A stretch of 64,000 bases of DNA from Variovorax boronicumulans. GTDB taxonomy: Bacteria; Pseudomonadota; Gammaproteobacteria; Burkholderiales; Burkholderiaceae_C. Positions 10,986 to 20,192 of the stretch are shown here, piece by piece (position 1 is the stretch's first letter; each line of letters starts with the position of its first letter). The notes under the pieces are model-generated. The model did no database searches, was not told where the DNA came from, and saw only the letters and a program-made list of their open reading frames with translations. A program made the position numbers and the translations under genes. The stretch spans positions 124,001-188,000 of the forward strand of contig NZ_JAAAFX010000004.1 in NCBI RefSeq assembly GCF_019352895.1. The letters run 5' to 3'.

Positions 10986-11008
10986 GTCTTCGTTTTTTTC
11001 GCAGGCCC

Positions 11009-11320
11009 ATGACACGTTCCGACCTCGTTGAAGAACTCGCAGCCCGCTTCTCGCAGCTGACGCACCGCGATGCCGAGTACGCCGTCAAGACCATCCTCGA
11101 TGCGATGGGCGACGCGCTGGTGCGTGGTCACCGCATCGAGATCCGCGGTTTCGGCAGCTTCTCGGTCAACCGGCGGCCGCCGCGCATCGGACGCAATCCG
11201 CGTTCGGGCGAAAGCGTTCAGATTCCGGAAAAGCGCGTGCCGCATTTCAAGCCGGGCAAGGCCCTGCGCGAAGCGGTCGACGCACGCACCGCCGAACTGG
11301 ATGCCGCCGACAAGGCCTGA
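11009..11320 (+). CDS. ihfB: Integration host factor subunit beta
   Basis: This 103-residue member of the HU/IHF family bends DNA by about 180 degrees as a heterodimer with Ihf[22 protein letters not shown] at the start, [15 protein letters not shown] in the middle, the minor-groove beta-arm [14 protein letters not shown] and [13 protein letters not shown] at the end are characteristic of the beta subunit. Location directly after rpsA is conserved across proteobacteria. It follows the rpsA terminator by about 23 bases, so any promoter must lie in or before that terminator. Confidence 0.97.
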   Translation: MTRSDLVEELAARFSQLTHRDAEYAVKTILDAMGDALVRGHRIEIRGFGSFSVNRRPPRIGRNPRSGESVQIPEKRVPHFKPGKALREAVDARTAELDAADKA

Positions 11321-11368
11321 AACCGGGCCCGACGACGCCCTAGAATCGTCCCGCCACCGGTGACGATC

Positions 11369-11686
11369 ATGAAATACCTCCTGTGGCTGCTCAAGGCAGC
11401 CATTTTTTTTACCCTCTTCGCCTTCGCGCTGAACAACCAGCACGACGCGACCGTCTACTTCTTCTTCGGCACCTCGTGGCGCGCGCCGCTGGTGCTGGTG
11501 GTACTGGCCGCCTTCGCGGGCGGCCTGGTGGTGGGCGCGCTGGGCATGCTGCCCGGCTGGTGGAAGCACCGTGCAGCCGCCGCGCAACGGCCGGCCGTTG
11601 CGCCTGAAGACCTCGCCATCCCCGCTGCGCCCGTCCCGGCCGCGCCTCCGACCGACCTGCCCGCCGTCAGACAACATGGACTTTGA
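11369..11686 (+). CDS. lapA: LapA-like (DUF1049) inner membrane protein
   Basis: This protein of about 105 residues has two membrane segments (roughly residues 3-20 and 40-62) joined by the short loop NNQHDATVYFFFGTSWRAP, the DUF1049/LapA pattern, followed by a Pro/Ala-rich cytoplasmic tail. In Escherichia coli LapA is co-transcribed with LapB and linked to lipopolysaccharide assembly. ATG 11369 is taken as start; GTG 11360 is an in-frame alternative. A TAGAAT hexamer at 11341-11346 is a plausible -10. Its last 11 bases overlap the start of lapB. Confidence 0.85.
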   Translation: MKYLLWLLKAAIFFTLFAFALNNQHDATVYFFFGTSWRAPLVLVVLAAFAGGLVVGALGMLPGWWKHRAAAAQRPAVAPEDLAIPAAPVPAAPPTDLPAVRQHGL

Positions 11687-12854
11687 TTTCAGCTGGCTGC
11701 TGTTCAGCCTGCCCGTGGCCTTCGTGCTGGGATGGCTGGCCTCGCGCTTCGACATCCGTCAGCTGAAGCTGGAGAACCGGCAGGCACCCAAGGCCTACTT
11801 CCGCGGCCTGAACTTCCTGCTCAACGAACAGCAGGACCAAGCCATCGACGCCTTCATCGAGGCCGTACAGAACGATCCCGACACGCAGGAACTGCACTTC
11901 GCGCTGGGCAACCTGTTCCGCCGCCGTGGGGAGTACCAGCGCGCGGTGCGCGTGCACGAGCACCTGCTGGGCCGCGGCGACCTGTCGCGCACCGACCGTG
12001 AACGGGCGCAGCATGCGCTGGCACAGGATTTCCTGCGCGCCGGCCTGCTCGACCGCGCCGAAGCCGCGCTGCAGAAGCTCGAGGGCACGCGCTACGAGAA
12101 CGAATCGCGGCTGGCCCTGCTGGCCATCTACGAACGCTCGCGCGAATGGACGCAGGCCGCGGCCGTCGCGCAGAAGCTCGATGACGCCGAGCAAGCCAGC
12201 TACAGCACACGGCGCGCGCACCACCTCTGCGAGCAGGCCGCCGAGCAGGTGGCCATGGGCGACGCCGCAGCGGCCGGCGCGCTGCTGCGCCAGGCCGTGA
12301 CGCTCGCGCCCGACGCGCCACGCCCGGCCATCGACACGGCGACGCTGCAACTGCGCAATGGCGACGCGGCCAGCGCCTTCGACACGCTGGTCGCGCTCAG
12401 CGAGCACGCCCCGCTGGCCCTGCCGCTCTACGCCGCCACGCTGCAGCAGGCGGCCGTGGGTGCACAGCGCACCGGTGAAGCGCTGGCCCTGCTGCAGGCG
12501 CGCTATGCCCAGACGCCGTCGATCGACGTGCTCGAGGCCATCATCGCGCTCGGCGGCACGCCGGTGCCGCGGGCCGAGGCGACCGGCGATGCGCCCGCCG
12601 AGCCACGCGATGGCTACATCGCCCATCTGTCCAAGCAGCCCTCGCTGGTGGCCGCCTCGCGCTGGCTGGCGGGCGAGACCTTCGCCCACGAGCAGTTCCA
12701 CCCGCAGGTGCAACGCGCGCTCGACCTGGCCACCCGGCCGCTGATGCGCTACCGCTGCGCGGCCTGCGGCTTCGAGGCGCATCAGTACTTCTGGCACTGC
12801 CCGGGCTGCCAGGCCTGGGACAGCTATCCGCCGCGCCGCGTCGAAGAACTCTGA
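11676..12854 (+). CDS. lapB: Lipopolysaccharide assembly protein B (YciM), TPR protein
   Basis: This 392-residue protein has an N-terminal membrane anchor (residues 4-20, FSWLLFSLPVAFVLGWLASR), about nine TPR-like helical repeats, and a C-terminal rubredoxin-like zinc site with two Cys-x2-Cys pairs (CAACGF and CPGC, about residues 358-376). In Escherichia coli LapB steers LpxC degradation by FtsH and so limits lipopolysaccharide synthesis. The overlap with lapA implies coupling, and the ihfB-lapA-lapB order matches gammaproteobacteria. Confidence 0.95.
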   Translation: MDFDFSWLLFSLPVAFVLGWLASRFDIRQLKLENRQAPKAYFRGLNFLLNEQQDQAIDAFIEAVQNDPDTQELHFALGNLFRRRGEYQRAVRVHEHLLGRGDLSRTDRERAQHALAQDFLRAGLLDRAEAALQKLEGTRYENESRLALLAIYERSREWTQAAAVAQKLDDAEQASYSTRRAHHLCEQAAEQVAMGDAAAAGALLRQAVTLAPDAPRPAIDTATLQLRNGDAASAFDTLVALSEHAPLALPLYAATLQQAAVGAQRTGEALALLQARYAQTPSIDVLEAIIALGGTPVPRAEATGDAPAEPRDGYIAHLSKQPSLVAASRWLAGETFAHEQFHPQVQRALDLATRPLMRYRCAACGFEAHQYFWHCPGCQAWDSYPPRRVEEL

Positions 12855-13003
12855 ACGCCTTCGGTCGTGCGCCGTAGGCCATTCGCATTGCGGGGAATCC
12901 CTGCCTTGCCCCCGAGCTTGAAGAGCACCTAAGCTGTGTCCGCACGCCCCGCCTGCGCGGGACGTGCTGTGCTTCTTCACATCCAAAAACTCAGGGAGAG
13001 TTC

Positions 13004-13345
13004 ATGTTCAAGAAAATTCTGGCCGTCACGGCCTTGCTGTACGCCTGCGCGTCCTTTGCCGCCGTCGATGCCAACAAAGGCAGCCCGGCCGATCTCGATG
13101 CACTCAAGGGGGTCGGCCCCGCCATGTCCAAACGCATCGTCGACGCGCGACAGCAAGGCGCGTTCAAGGACTGGCCCGACTTCATGCAACGCGTGAAGGG
13201 CGTGAAAGAGAAGACGGCCGCCAAGCTCTCGGGGCAGGGCCTGACCGTCAACGGCGAGGCCTTCACGGGAGCGCCCGCTGCCCCTGTCGCGCGTGTGTCG
13301 GGCCAGCCCAAGCCGGCCAAGACACCGGCCACCGCAACGAAGTGA
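13004..13345 (+). CDS. Exported helix-hairpin-helix (ComEA-like) DNA-binding protein
   Basis: This 113-residue protein has a signal peptide (residues 1-19, ending ASFAA) and a single helix-hairpin-helix module (SPADLDALKGVGPAMSKRIVDAR, about 26-48, then WPDFMQRVKGVKEKTAAKL). The C-terminus is an Ala/Pro/Lys tail. It resembles the periplasmic ComEA-type proteins that bind incoming DNA during transformation, but it lacks the long N-terminal region of Gram-positive ComEA. AGGGAGAG 5 bases before ATG 13004 fixes the start. It stands alone, followed by its own terminator. A role in DNA uptake is inference from the family. Confidence 0.8.
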   Translation: MFKKILAVTALLYACASFAAVDANKGSPADLDALKGVGPAMSKRIVDARQQGAFKDWPDFMQRVKGVKEKTAAKLSGQGLTVNGEAFTGAPAAPVARVSGQPKPAKTPATATK

Positions 13346-13404
13346 CGCACACCCGCCATCCTGTTTCGCACGCGGCGTGAACCGCCGCAGCGACAGTCGA
13401 CACC

Positions 13405-13445
13405 GAATGCCCGCCAGGCCTCGCCGCGGCGGGCATTCCTTCTTG
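13405..13445 (+). terminator. Hairpin terminator after the ComEA-like gene
   Basis: Perfect 11-base arms GAATGCCCGCC (13405-13415) and GGCGGGCATTC (13428-13438) enclose a 12-base loop and are followed by CTTCTTGG. It separates the preceding gene from crcB. The T-tract is weak, so efficiency is uncertain. Confidence 0.7.
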
Positions 13446-13474
13446 GCGCGACGGTGAACCGCTAAAGTCACGCC

Positions 13475-13852
13475 ATGCTGATGAACGTACTCGCCATCTG
13501 TGCCGCGGCCTGTGTCGGCGCCCTGCTGCGCTGGGGCTTCGCCCTCTGGCTCAATCCGGGCGGGCTGCTGCCCTGGGGCACGCTGGCGGTCAACCTGATC
13601 GGCGGCTACCTGATCGGCATCGCGATCGGCGTGTTCGACGGCCTGCCCGCCATCGATCCGGTCTGGCGGCTGATGGTGATCACCGGCTTCCTGGGCACCT
13701 TCACCACCTTCTCGAGCTTCTCGGCCGAGACGGTCGGCATGCTGCTGAACGGCCGCGCGGCACTGGCCTTCGGCACCATCGCACTGCACCTGTGCGGATC
13801 GCTGTGCCTGACCTGGCTCGGCTTCAAAACGGTCCAGGCGTTTACGGGTTAA
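13475..13852 (+). CDS. crcB: Fluoride exporter CrcB/Fluc
   Basis: This 125-residue protein has four hydrophobic segments and the Fluc hallmarks: GALLRWGFALWL, GTLAVNLIGGYLIG and GFLGTFTTFSSFSAE, the last containing the conserved Phe/Thr/Ser fluoride-track residues. Fluc proteins are dual-topology dimeric fluoride channels protecting enolase and pyrophosphatase. I could not recognise a fluoride riboswitch in the 36 bases upstream that remain after the terminator. A TAAAGT hexamer ends six bases before ATG 13475 and there is no Shine-Dalgarno sequence, so the message may be leaderless. Confidence 0.92.
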   Translation: MLMNVLAICAAACVGALLRWGFALWLNPGGLLPWGTLAVNLIGGYLIGIAIGVFDGLPAIDPVWRLMVITGFLGTFTTFSSFSAETVGMLLNGRAALAFGTIALHLCGSLCLTWLGFKTVQAFTG

Positions 13853-13892
13853 TAGGCCATCAGTCAAGGGACGGCCGATAGAATCGCCGGCA

Positions 13893-16850
13893 ATGTCCCT
13901 TGTACTCCTCGTCGCACTCCCTTTCGTTGCCAGCGTTCTTGCGGCCCTGTTGCCGGCCAACGCGCGAAATCGGGAGTCGACGCTTGCGGGTCTGGTGGCG
14001 CTGGGCTGCGCCGTGCAGGCCGGCTGGATGTTTCCGCAGCTGGCCAACGGCAATGTGATCCGCCAGGAGTTCGAGTGGCTGCCCGCCCTGGGTCTCGATC
14101 TCTCGTTCCGCATGGACGGCTTCGCCTGGCTGTTCTGCATGCTGGTGCTGGGCATCGGCGCGCTGGTGGTGCTGTACGCGCGCTACTACATGTCGGCCTC
14201 CGATCCGGTGCCGCGCTTCTTCTCCTTCTTCCTCGCCTTCATGGGCGCGATGATGGGCGTGGTGCTCTCGGGCAATCTGATCCAGATGGTGCTGTTCTGG
14301 GAACTCACCAGCCTGTTCTCCTTCCTGCTGATCGGCTACTGGCACCACCGCCGTGATGCGCGCCGCGGCGCGCGCATGGCACTCACCGTGACCGGCGCGG
14401 GCGGGCTGTGCCTGCTGGCCGGCGTGCTGGTGCTGGGCCGCATCGTCGGCAGCTACGAGCTCGACGTGGTGCTGGCCTCGGGCGACATCATCCGCGCGCA
14501 TGCGCTGTACCCGACGGTGCTGGTGCTGGTGCTGCTCGGCGCCTTCACCAAGAGCGCGCAGTTTCCCTTCCACTTCTGGCTGCCGCGCGCCATGGCCGCG
14601 CCCACGCCGGTGTCGGCCTACCTGCACTCGGCCACCATGGTGAAGCTGGGCGTGTTCCTGATGGCACGCCTGTGGCCCGCGCTGTCGGGCACCGAGCAAT
14701 GGTTCTGGCTGGTCGGGGGCGCCGGCGCGATCACGCTGCTGCTGGGCGGCTTCATCGCGATGTTCCAGCGCGACCTCAAGGGCCTGCTGGCCTATTCCAC
14801 GATCTCGCACCTCGGCCTGATCACGCTGCTGCTGGGTCTCAACAGCCCCCTGGCCGCGGTCGCGGCGGTCTTCCACATCATGAACCACGCGACCTTCAAG
14901 GCCTCGCTGTTCATGGCCGCCGGCATCATCGACCACGAGACCGGCACGCGCGACATCCGCAAGCTCAGCGGCCTGATGCGGCTGATGCCCATCACGGGCA
15001 CGCTGGCCATCATCGCCAGCGCCTCGATGGCCGGCGTGCCCCTGCTCAACGGCTTCCTCTCGAAGGAAATGTTCTTCGCCGAGACGGTGTTCATCCAGGC
15101 CACGCCCTGGATCGACTTCAGCCTGCCGGTGATCGCCACCGTGGCCGGCATCTTCAGCGTGGCCTATTCGGCGCGCTTCGTGTTCGACGTGTTCTTCGGC
15201 CCGCCCTGCGGCAACGATGTGCCCAAGACACCGCACGAGCCGCCGCACTGGATGCGCGTGCCGGTCGAACTGCTGGTGCTGATCTGCCTGGTGGTGGGTG
15301 TGGCACCGGCCTGGTCGGTCGGTCCCTTGCTGGCCGCAGCAGCGATGCCGGTGGTGGGCGGCGTGCTGCCCGAGTACAGCCTGGCGGTGTGGCACGGCTT
15401 CAACCTGCCCTTGCTGATGAGCTTCGTCGCGCTCGCGGGCGGGGCCGGGCTCTACCTGCTGCAACGCCGCGCCCGTGCACACGGACGGCTCGAACACACG
15501 CCGCTGCTGCATCGTTTCGACGGCCAGCGCATCTTCGAGAACCTGCTGGCGCGCCTGAGCGAAGCCGGCCGGCGCAGCCGCCGCCTGTTCGGCACGCGCC
15601 GCCTGCAGACGCAACTGCTGATCCTGGTGCTGGTGGCGGTCGCGGGCGCCGCGGCCTCGCTGTGGTTCACGCCCAGCGAGCGCGGCACGCGCGCGCTCAC
15701 GCCCTTCTCGCCGATGTTCGCCATGACCTGGCTGATCGGCGCGGTCTGCGCGCTCGCTGCGGCCTGGCAGGCCAAATTCCACCGGCTGGCGTCCATGATG
15801 CTGGCGGCCGCCGCGGGCCTGGTTTGCTGCATCACCTACATCTGGTTCTCGGCGCCCGACCTGGCGCTCACGCAACTGGTGGTGGAGGCCATCACCACGG
15901 TGCTGATCCTGCTGGGCCTGCGCTGGCTGCCGATGCGCAGCAAGGATGCGGTGCAGCCGGCCTCGGCGCGCATCCGTCCCTGGGGTCGGCGCGGGCGCGA
16001 CCTGCTGGTCGCCGCCACCGCCGGCACCGGCATGGCCGCATTGGCCTGGACCATGATGACGCGCGACTTCCCGCAGAGCATCTCGCCCTTCTTCCTCGAC
16101 CGCGCACTCAGCGAAGGCGGCGGCACCAACGTCGTCAACGTGATGCTGGTGGACTTCCGCGGCTTCGACACCTTTGGCGAGATCACCGTGCTGGGCGTGG
16201 TGGCACTCACCGTCTACGCACTGTTGCGACGCTTCCGGCCCGCGCCCGAATCGATGGCCCTGCCGGCCCAGCAGCGCCAGCAGAAGGACGACGGCAGCAG
16301 CGACCTGCTCAACCCGCGCCGCGCCACCGACAGCGCCATCGGCTACCTGATGGTGCCGGCCGTGCTGGTGCGCCTGCTGCTGCCGCTGGCGGTGCTGGTC
16401 TCGATCTACTTCTTCATGCGCGGCCACAACGCGCCCGGCGGCGGCTTCGTCGCGGGCCTGGTGATGTCGGTGGCGCTGGTGCTGCAGTTCATCGTCTCGG
16501 GCACCGAGTGGGTGGAAGAGCACCTGCGCATCTACCCGCGCCGCTGGATCGCGATCGGCCTGCTGCTGGCGCTCGCCACCGGCGGCGGCGCGGTCGCGCT
16601 GGGCTACCCCTTCATGACCACCCACACCGCCCACCTGCACCTGCCGCTGCTCGGCGAGATCCACGTCCCGAGCGCGCTCTTCTTCGACATGGGCGTGTTC
16701 GCCCTGGTGCTGGGCGCCACCATGCTGATCCTCACGGCGCTGGCCCACCAGTCGGTGCGCAGCCATCGCTGGTCCGACGAGCAGCGTGAAAAGGAAAACG
16801 AGGCCGAGGCCGCGGCCGCCTCGACCGTGGTGCTGGGGGGCGCGCGCTGA
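13893..16850 (+). CDS. mnhA: Mrp/Mnh-type cation:proton antiporter subunit A fused to B
   Basis: This 985-residue multi-pass membrane protein is the largest subunit of a complex-I-related Na+(K+)/H+ antiporter. Residues from about 130 to 420 form the NuoL/antiporter domain (ELTSLFSFLLIGYWHHRRDA, GAFTKSAQFPFHFWLPRAM, HLGLITLLLGL). A DUF4040-type region lies near 590-690 (YIWFSAPDLALTQLVVEA). From about residue 810 the MnhB domain follows (NAPGGGFVAGLVMSVALVLQF), so A and B are fused as in PhaAB/MrpAB systems. ATG 13893 has no Shine-Dalgarno; TAGAAT ends eight bases before it. It heads a six-gene operon in which every junction overlaps. Confidence 0.95.
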   Translation: MSLVLLVALPFVASVLAALLPANARNRESTLAGLVALGCAVQAGWMFPQLANGNVIRQEFEWLPALGLDLSFRMDGFAWLFCMLVLGIGALVVLYARYYMSASDPVPRFFSFFLAFMGAMMGVVLSGNLIQMVLFWELTSLFSFLLIGYWHHRRDARRGARMALTVTGAGGLCLLAGVLVLGRIVGSYELDVVLASGDIIRAHALYPTVLVLVLLGAFTKSAQFPFHFWLPRAMAAPTPVSAYLHSATMVKLGVFLMARLWPALSGTEQWFWLVGGAGAITLLLGGFIAMFQRDLKGLLAYSTISHLGLITLLLGLNSPLAAVAAVFHIMNHATFKASLFMAAGIIDHETGTRDIRKLSGLMRLMPITGTLAIIASASMAGVPLLNGFLSKEMFFAETVFIQATPWIDFSLPVIATVAGIFSVAYSARFVFDVFFGPPCGNDVPKTPHEPPHWMRVPVELLVLICLVVGVAPAWSVGPLLAAAAMPVVGGVLPEYSLAVWHGFNLPLLMSFVALAGGAGLYLLQRRARAHGRLEHTPLLHRFDGQRIFENLLARLSEAGRRSRRLFGTRRLQTQLLILVLVAVAGAAASLWFTPSERGTRALTPFSPMFAMTWLIGAVCALAAAWQAKFHRLASMMLAAAAGLVCCITYIWFSAPDLALTQLVVEAITTVLILLGLRWLPMRSKDAVQPASARIRPWGRRGRDLLVAATAGTGMAALAWTMMTRDFPQSISPFFLDRALSEGGGTNVVNVMLVDFRGFDTFGEITVLGVVALTVYALLRRFRPAPESMALPAQQRQQKDDGSSDLLNPRRATDSAIGYLMVPAVLVRLLLPLAVLVSIYFFMRGHNAPGGGFVAGLVMSVALVLQFIVSGTEWVEEHLRIYPRRWIAIGLLLALATGGGAVALGYPFMTTHTAHLHLPLLGEIHVPSALFFDMGVFALVLGATMLILTALAHQSVRSHRWSDEQREKENEAEAAAASTVVLGGAR

Positions 16851-17203
16851 TGGAAGCCGTTCTCGCCATCGCCATCGGCATCCTGACGGGCTCGGGCGTC
16901 TACCTGCTGCTGCGTCCCCGCACCTTCCAGGTCATCATGGGCCTGACGCTGATCTCCTACGCGGTCAACCTGTTCATCTTCAGCATGGGCCGGCTCACCG
17001 TCGACAGCGAACCCGTGCTGATCCCCGGCTTCGAGGCCACGCTGGCCAACACCGCCGACCCGATGCCGCAGGCCCTGGTGCTGACCGCCATCGTGATCGG
17101 CTTCGCCATGACCGCGCTGTTCCTGGTCGTGATGCTGGCTTCGCGCGGCCTGAGCGGCACCGACCATGTGGACGGTGAAGAGCGCAAGGAGGCTGCGGAA
17201 TGA
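16850..17203 (+). CDS. mnhC: Mrp/Mnh antiporter subunit C
   Basis: This 117-residue NuoK-like protein has three membrane helices and the conserved RPRTFQVIMGLTLISYAVNLFIF and PMPQALVLTAIVIGFAMTA segments. As NuoK-type subunit it forms part of the proton path next to MnhD. Its ATG shares one base with the mnhA stop (TGATGG), and its end overlaps the mnhD start, so translation is coupled on both sides. Confidence 0.94.
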   Translation: MEAVLAIAIGILTGSGVYLLLRPRTFQVIMGLTLISYAVNLFIFSMGRLTVDSEPVLIPGFEATLANTADPMPQALVLTAIVIGFAMTALFLVVMLASRGLSGTDHVDGEERKEAAE

Positions 17204-18897
17204 ACGAGTTCGTCCGCTTCCTCGACCGCCTGCTCGAGTTCACCATGCCGCACCTGGTGGCGGTGCCCATCCTGGTGCCCATGCTGACGGCCGCGCTGAT
17301 GCTGCTGCTCGACGAGAAGCAGCGCCGGCTCAAGTCCACGCTCAGCGTGATCTCCGGCCTGATCGGCCTGCTGGCCGCGCTGGCGCTGCTGCGCTGGGTC
17401 AATGCGGCCGACACCGGCAGCGGGCCGGGCTCCATCGGCGTTTACCTGGCCGGCAACTGGCGCGCGCCCTTCGGCATTGTGCTGGTGGCCGACCGGCTGT
17501 CGACGCTGATGCTCGCGCTCACCGGCGTGGTGGCCTTTGCGGCATCGATCTATTCCACCTCGCGCTGGGACAAGGCCGGCGTGCATTTCCATCCGCTGCT
17601 GCAGTTGCAGCTGATGGGGCTCAATGGTGCCTTCCTCACCGGCGACCTGTTCAACCTGTTCGTGTTCTTCGAGGTCATGCTGGCCGCGTCCTATGGCCTG
17701 CTGCTGCACGGCTCGGGCCGGCTGCGGGTCTCGGCCGGGCTGCACTACATCGCGATCAACCTCGCGGCCTCCTCGCTGTTCCTGATCGGCGCCGCCCTGC
17801 TCTACGGCGTGACCGGCACGCTCAACATGGCCGACCTGGGCGCGCGCATCGCGCAGCTCGACGCAGGCGACCGCGGCCTGGTGCATGCGGCCGCCGCCAT
17901 CCTCGCCACCGCCTTTTTCGCCAAGGCCGGCGCTTGGCCGCTCAACTTCTGGCTGGTGCCGGCCTACAGCGCGGCGGTGTCGCCGGTCAGCGCCGTGTTC
18001 GCGCTGCTGACCAAGCTGGGCATCTACACGATCCTGCGCCTGTGGACCGTGCTGTTCGCGCCCGACACCGGGATGTCGGCCCAGTTCGGCCAGGGCGTGC
18101 TGATCGCCATCGGCCTGTCGACGCTGTTCGTGGGCGCGATCGGTATCGTGGGCACGCAGCGGCTGTCGAACCTGGCCGGCTTCACCGTGCTGATCTCGGC
18201 CGGCACGCTGCTCACCGCCATCGGCCTGGGCCAGCCCGCGATCTGGGCCGGCGCGCTGTACTACATGCTGAGCTCGACGCTGGCCGTCAGCGCCTTCTTC
18301 CTGCTGATCGACATGATCGAGCGCTGGCGCAATGCCGGTGCCAGCATCGCGCCGCACGAGAGCGCGGGCAACGCGCCCTTCCTGTCGGAAGACCTGACCG
18401 CGCTCGACGACGTGAACCTCGACGACGAACAGCAGGCCCTCTACGGCCGCGCGATTCCCGCGGGCGTGGCCTTCCTCGGCCTGGGCTTCCTGGGTTGCAC
18501 GTTGCTGCTCGCCGGCCTGCCGCCCCTGTCGGGCTTCGTCGGCAAGTTCGCGATGCTCAGCGGCCTGCTCGACGCGCCCGTGCTGAGCAACGCCAGCTGG
18601 GCCTTCCTCGCATTGCTGCTGGTCTCGGGCTTTCTCACGCTGGTGGCGCTGAGCCGCACCGGCATCCGCCATTTCTGGACCCAGCCGCTGAGCGCGATGC
18701 CCAGCCTGCGCGCCGTGGAGGTGCTGCCCGTGGCGGCGCTGCTCGCGGCCTGCGTCGCGCTCACCATCGAGGCCGGGCCCGTGATGCAGCACGCCAGCGC
18801 GACCGCCGAGGGCCTGTTCGCACCCACCGCCTACCGCGATGCCGTGTTCGGAGCGCAGCAGATTCCCAACCCTGCCGCCAAGGGAGCGCTGCCATGA
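17200..18897 (+). CDS. mnhD: Mrp/Mnh antiporter subunit D
   Basis: This 565-residue NuoN/NuoM-like antiporter subunit has about 14 membrane helices. Family motifs include NAFLTGDLFNLFVFFEVMLAASY-like sequence around residues 148-168, AFFAKAGAWPLNFWLVPAYS near residue 240 with the key lysine in a helix, and LPPLSGFVGKFAMLSGLL near residue 440. An acidic cytoplasmic loop (LTALDDVNLDDEQQA, about 400-415) sits between late helices. Overlap ATGA with mnhC upstream and with mnhE downstream. Confidence 0.95.
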   Translation: MNEFVRFLDRLLEFTMPHLVAVPILVPMLTAALMLLLDEKQRRLKSTLSVISGLIGLLAALALLRWVNAADTGSGPGSIGVYLAGNWRAPFGIVLVADRLSTLMLALTGVVAFAASIYSTSRWDKAGVHFHPLLQLQLMGLNGAFLTGDLFNLFVFFEVMLAASYGLLLHGSGRLRVSAGLHYIAINLAASSLFLIGAALLYGVTGTLNMADLGARIAQLDAGDRGLVHAAAAILATAFFAKAGAWPLNFWLVPAYSAAVSPVSAVFALLTKLGIYTILRLWTVLFAPDTGMSAQFGQGVLIAIGLSTLFVGAIGIVGTQRLSNLAGFTVLISAGTLLTAIGLGQPAIWAGALYYMLSSTLAVSAFFLLIDMIERWRNAGASIAPHESAGNAPFLSEDLTALDDVNLDDEQQALYGRAIPAGVAFLGLGFLGCTLLLAGLPPLSGFVGKFAMLSGLLDAPVLSNASWAFLALLLVSGFLTLVALSRTGIRHFWTQPLSAMPSLRAVEVLPVAALLAACVALTIEAGPVMQHASATAEGLFAPTAYRDAVFGAQQIPNPAAKGALP

Positions 18898-19388
18898 TCA
18901 AGCGCTGGATGCCCTCGCCGCCTCTGTCGCTGGCGCTCTTCGTGGTGTGGCTGCTGCTCAACCAGTCGCTGCACCTCGCCACCGTGCTGTTCGCGGCGGT
19001 GCTCGCGATCGTGGTGCCGTTGATCACCAAGGGTCTGCGCCCGGCCACGGTGCGCATGCGCAAGCCCGGCGTGGCCCTGCGCCTGACGGGTGTGGCGCTG
19101 CGCGACATGCTGCACTCGGCCCTGACCGTCGGCAGGCTGCTGCTGACCCGGCGCAACAGCGCCATGGCACCGGCCTTCGTCACAGTGCCGCTCGACGTGC
19201 GCGACCCCAACGCCCTCGCAGTGCTGTCGATGATCTGCTGCCTGACGCCCGGCACGGCCTGGGCCGAAGTGGCCTTCGACCGTTCCGCGCTGCTGATCCA
19301 CGTGTTCGACCTGATCGACGAGCAGGCCTTCATCGACCTCATCAAGAACCGCTACGAGAAGCCGCTGATGGAGATCTTCGAGTCATGA
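18894..19388 (+). CDS. mnhE: Mrp/Mnh antiporter subunit E
   Basis: This 164-residue subunit has two N-terminal membrane helices (about residues 9-45) and a soluble C-terminal domain containing DPNALAVLSMICCLTPGTAWAE, the MnhE signature. It is required for assembly of the complex in the better-studied systems. Its start overlaps the mnhD stop by four bases and its stop overlaps mnhF in the same way. Confidence 0.93.
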   Translation: MIKRWMPSPPLSLALFVVWLLLNQSLHLATVLFAAVLAIVVPLITKGLRPATVRMRKPGVALRLTGVALRDMLHSALTVGRLLLTRRNSAMAPAFVTVPLDVRDPNALAVLSMICCLTPGTAWAEVAFDRSALLIHVFDLIDEQAFIDLIKNRYEKPLMEIFES

Positions 19389-19663
19389 CCCCGATCCTGT
19401 TCTGGGCCCTCAAGGGCGCCCTCTTCCTGCTGGCAGTGGCCATGCTGTGCGCCGTGTGGCGCCTGCTGATCGGCCCTTCCGCGCAGGACCGCGTGATGGC
19501 CCTCGACTGCCTCTACATCAACGGCATGCTGATGATGCTGGTGCTGGGCATCAACTACAGCAGCAACGTCTACTTCGAGGCCGCGATGCTGATCGCGCTG
19601 TTCGGCTTCGTGAGCTCGACGGCGCTGGCCAAGTTCCTGCTGCGCGGGGAGGTGATCGAATGA
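19385..19663 (+). CDS. mnhF: Mrp/Mnh antiporter subunit F
   Basis: This 92-residue protein has three hydrophobic helices and the MnhF core RLLIGPSAQDRVMALDCLYI followed by YFEAAMLIALFGFVSSTALAKFLLRG. It is an integral subunit of the hetero-oligomeric antiporter. Overlaps of four bases join it to mnhE and mnhG. Confidence 0.93.
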   Translation: MTPILFWALKGALFLLAVAMLCAVWRLLIGPSAQDRVMALDCLYINGMLMMLVLGINYSSNVYFEAAMLIALFGFVSSTALAKFLLRGEVIE

Positions 19664-20016
19664 CGCCCGATTTCATCGTCGGCCCGCTGCCGATCTGGGC
19701 CGAGATCCTGACCGGCTTCTTCGCGGTGCTGGGCGCCGCCTTCGCGGCCGTGGGCTCCTTCGGCCTGGTGCGGCTGCCCACCTTCTTCAGCCGCATCCAT
19801 GCGCCCACGCTGGGCGCGACGGCGGGCGTCTGGTGCCTGACCATCGCCACCATCGTCTACTTCTCGGTGCAGGGCTACAGCCTGTTCCTGCACGCGGTAC
19901 TGATCACGCTGTTCGTCGCGCTCACCGCACCGGTCACCACCATCTTCCTGATGCGTGCCGCCTTGTTCCGCGAGCGGCAAAAGGGTGGCGACGTGCCGCC
20001 GGCCGCCGACGACTGA
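19660..20016 (+). CDS. mnhG: Mrp/Mnh antiporter subunit G
   Basis: This 118-residue protein with three membrane helices carries the MnhG motif GSFGLVRLPTFFSRIHAPTLGATAG. It closes the antiporter operon and is followed by a hairpin terminator. The set A+B, C, D, E, F, G is therefore complete, and the complex should exchange monovalent cations (Na+ or K+) for protons at alkaline pH or high salt; which cation is not readable from sequence. Confidence 0.93.
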   Translation: MTPDFIVGPLPIWAEILTGFFAVLGAAFAAVGSFGLVRLPTFFSRIHAPTLGATAGVWCLTIATIVYFSVQGYSLFLHAVLITLFVALTAPVTTIFLMRAALFRERQKGGDVPPAADD

Positions 20017-20026
20017 GCACTCCCGC

Positions 20027-20052
20027 ACGGGCCGCGTTGCCCGTTTTATTGT
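20027..20052 (+). terminator. Terminator of the mnh operon
   Basis: ACGGGC (20027-20032) pairs with GCCCGT (20039-20044) around a six-base loop and is followed by TTTATTGTT. The stem is short, but position 10 bases after mnhG supports it. The remaining bases to 20192 show no gene. Confidence 0.6.
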
Positions 20053-20192
20053 TAGCGGCTGTTGCACAGTGATGGCCGATTCACCTCATTTATCGCGGGC
20101 ACGATCAATAGAACAATTCATGCACTGAGCCGCGAAGCCCTCGACGGACCCACGGTTCAGACCTTCGTCCCATTTTTCTCGAGGAACCCAGC

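Noticed and set aside
13853..13892. Fluoride or cation riboswitch around crcB and mnhA
   Set aside because: The upstream segments are only about 40 bases and show no conserved riboswitch core; -10-like hexamers sit too close to the start codons to leave room for an aptamer.
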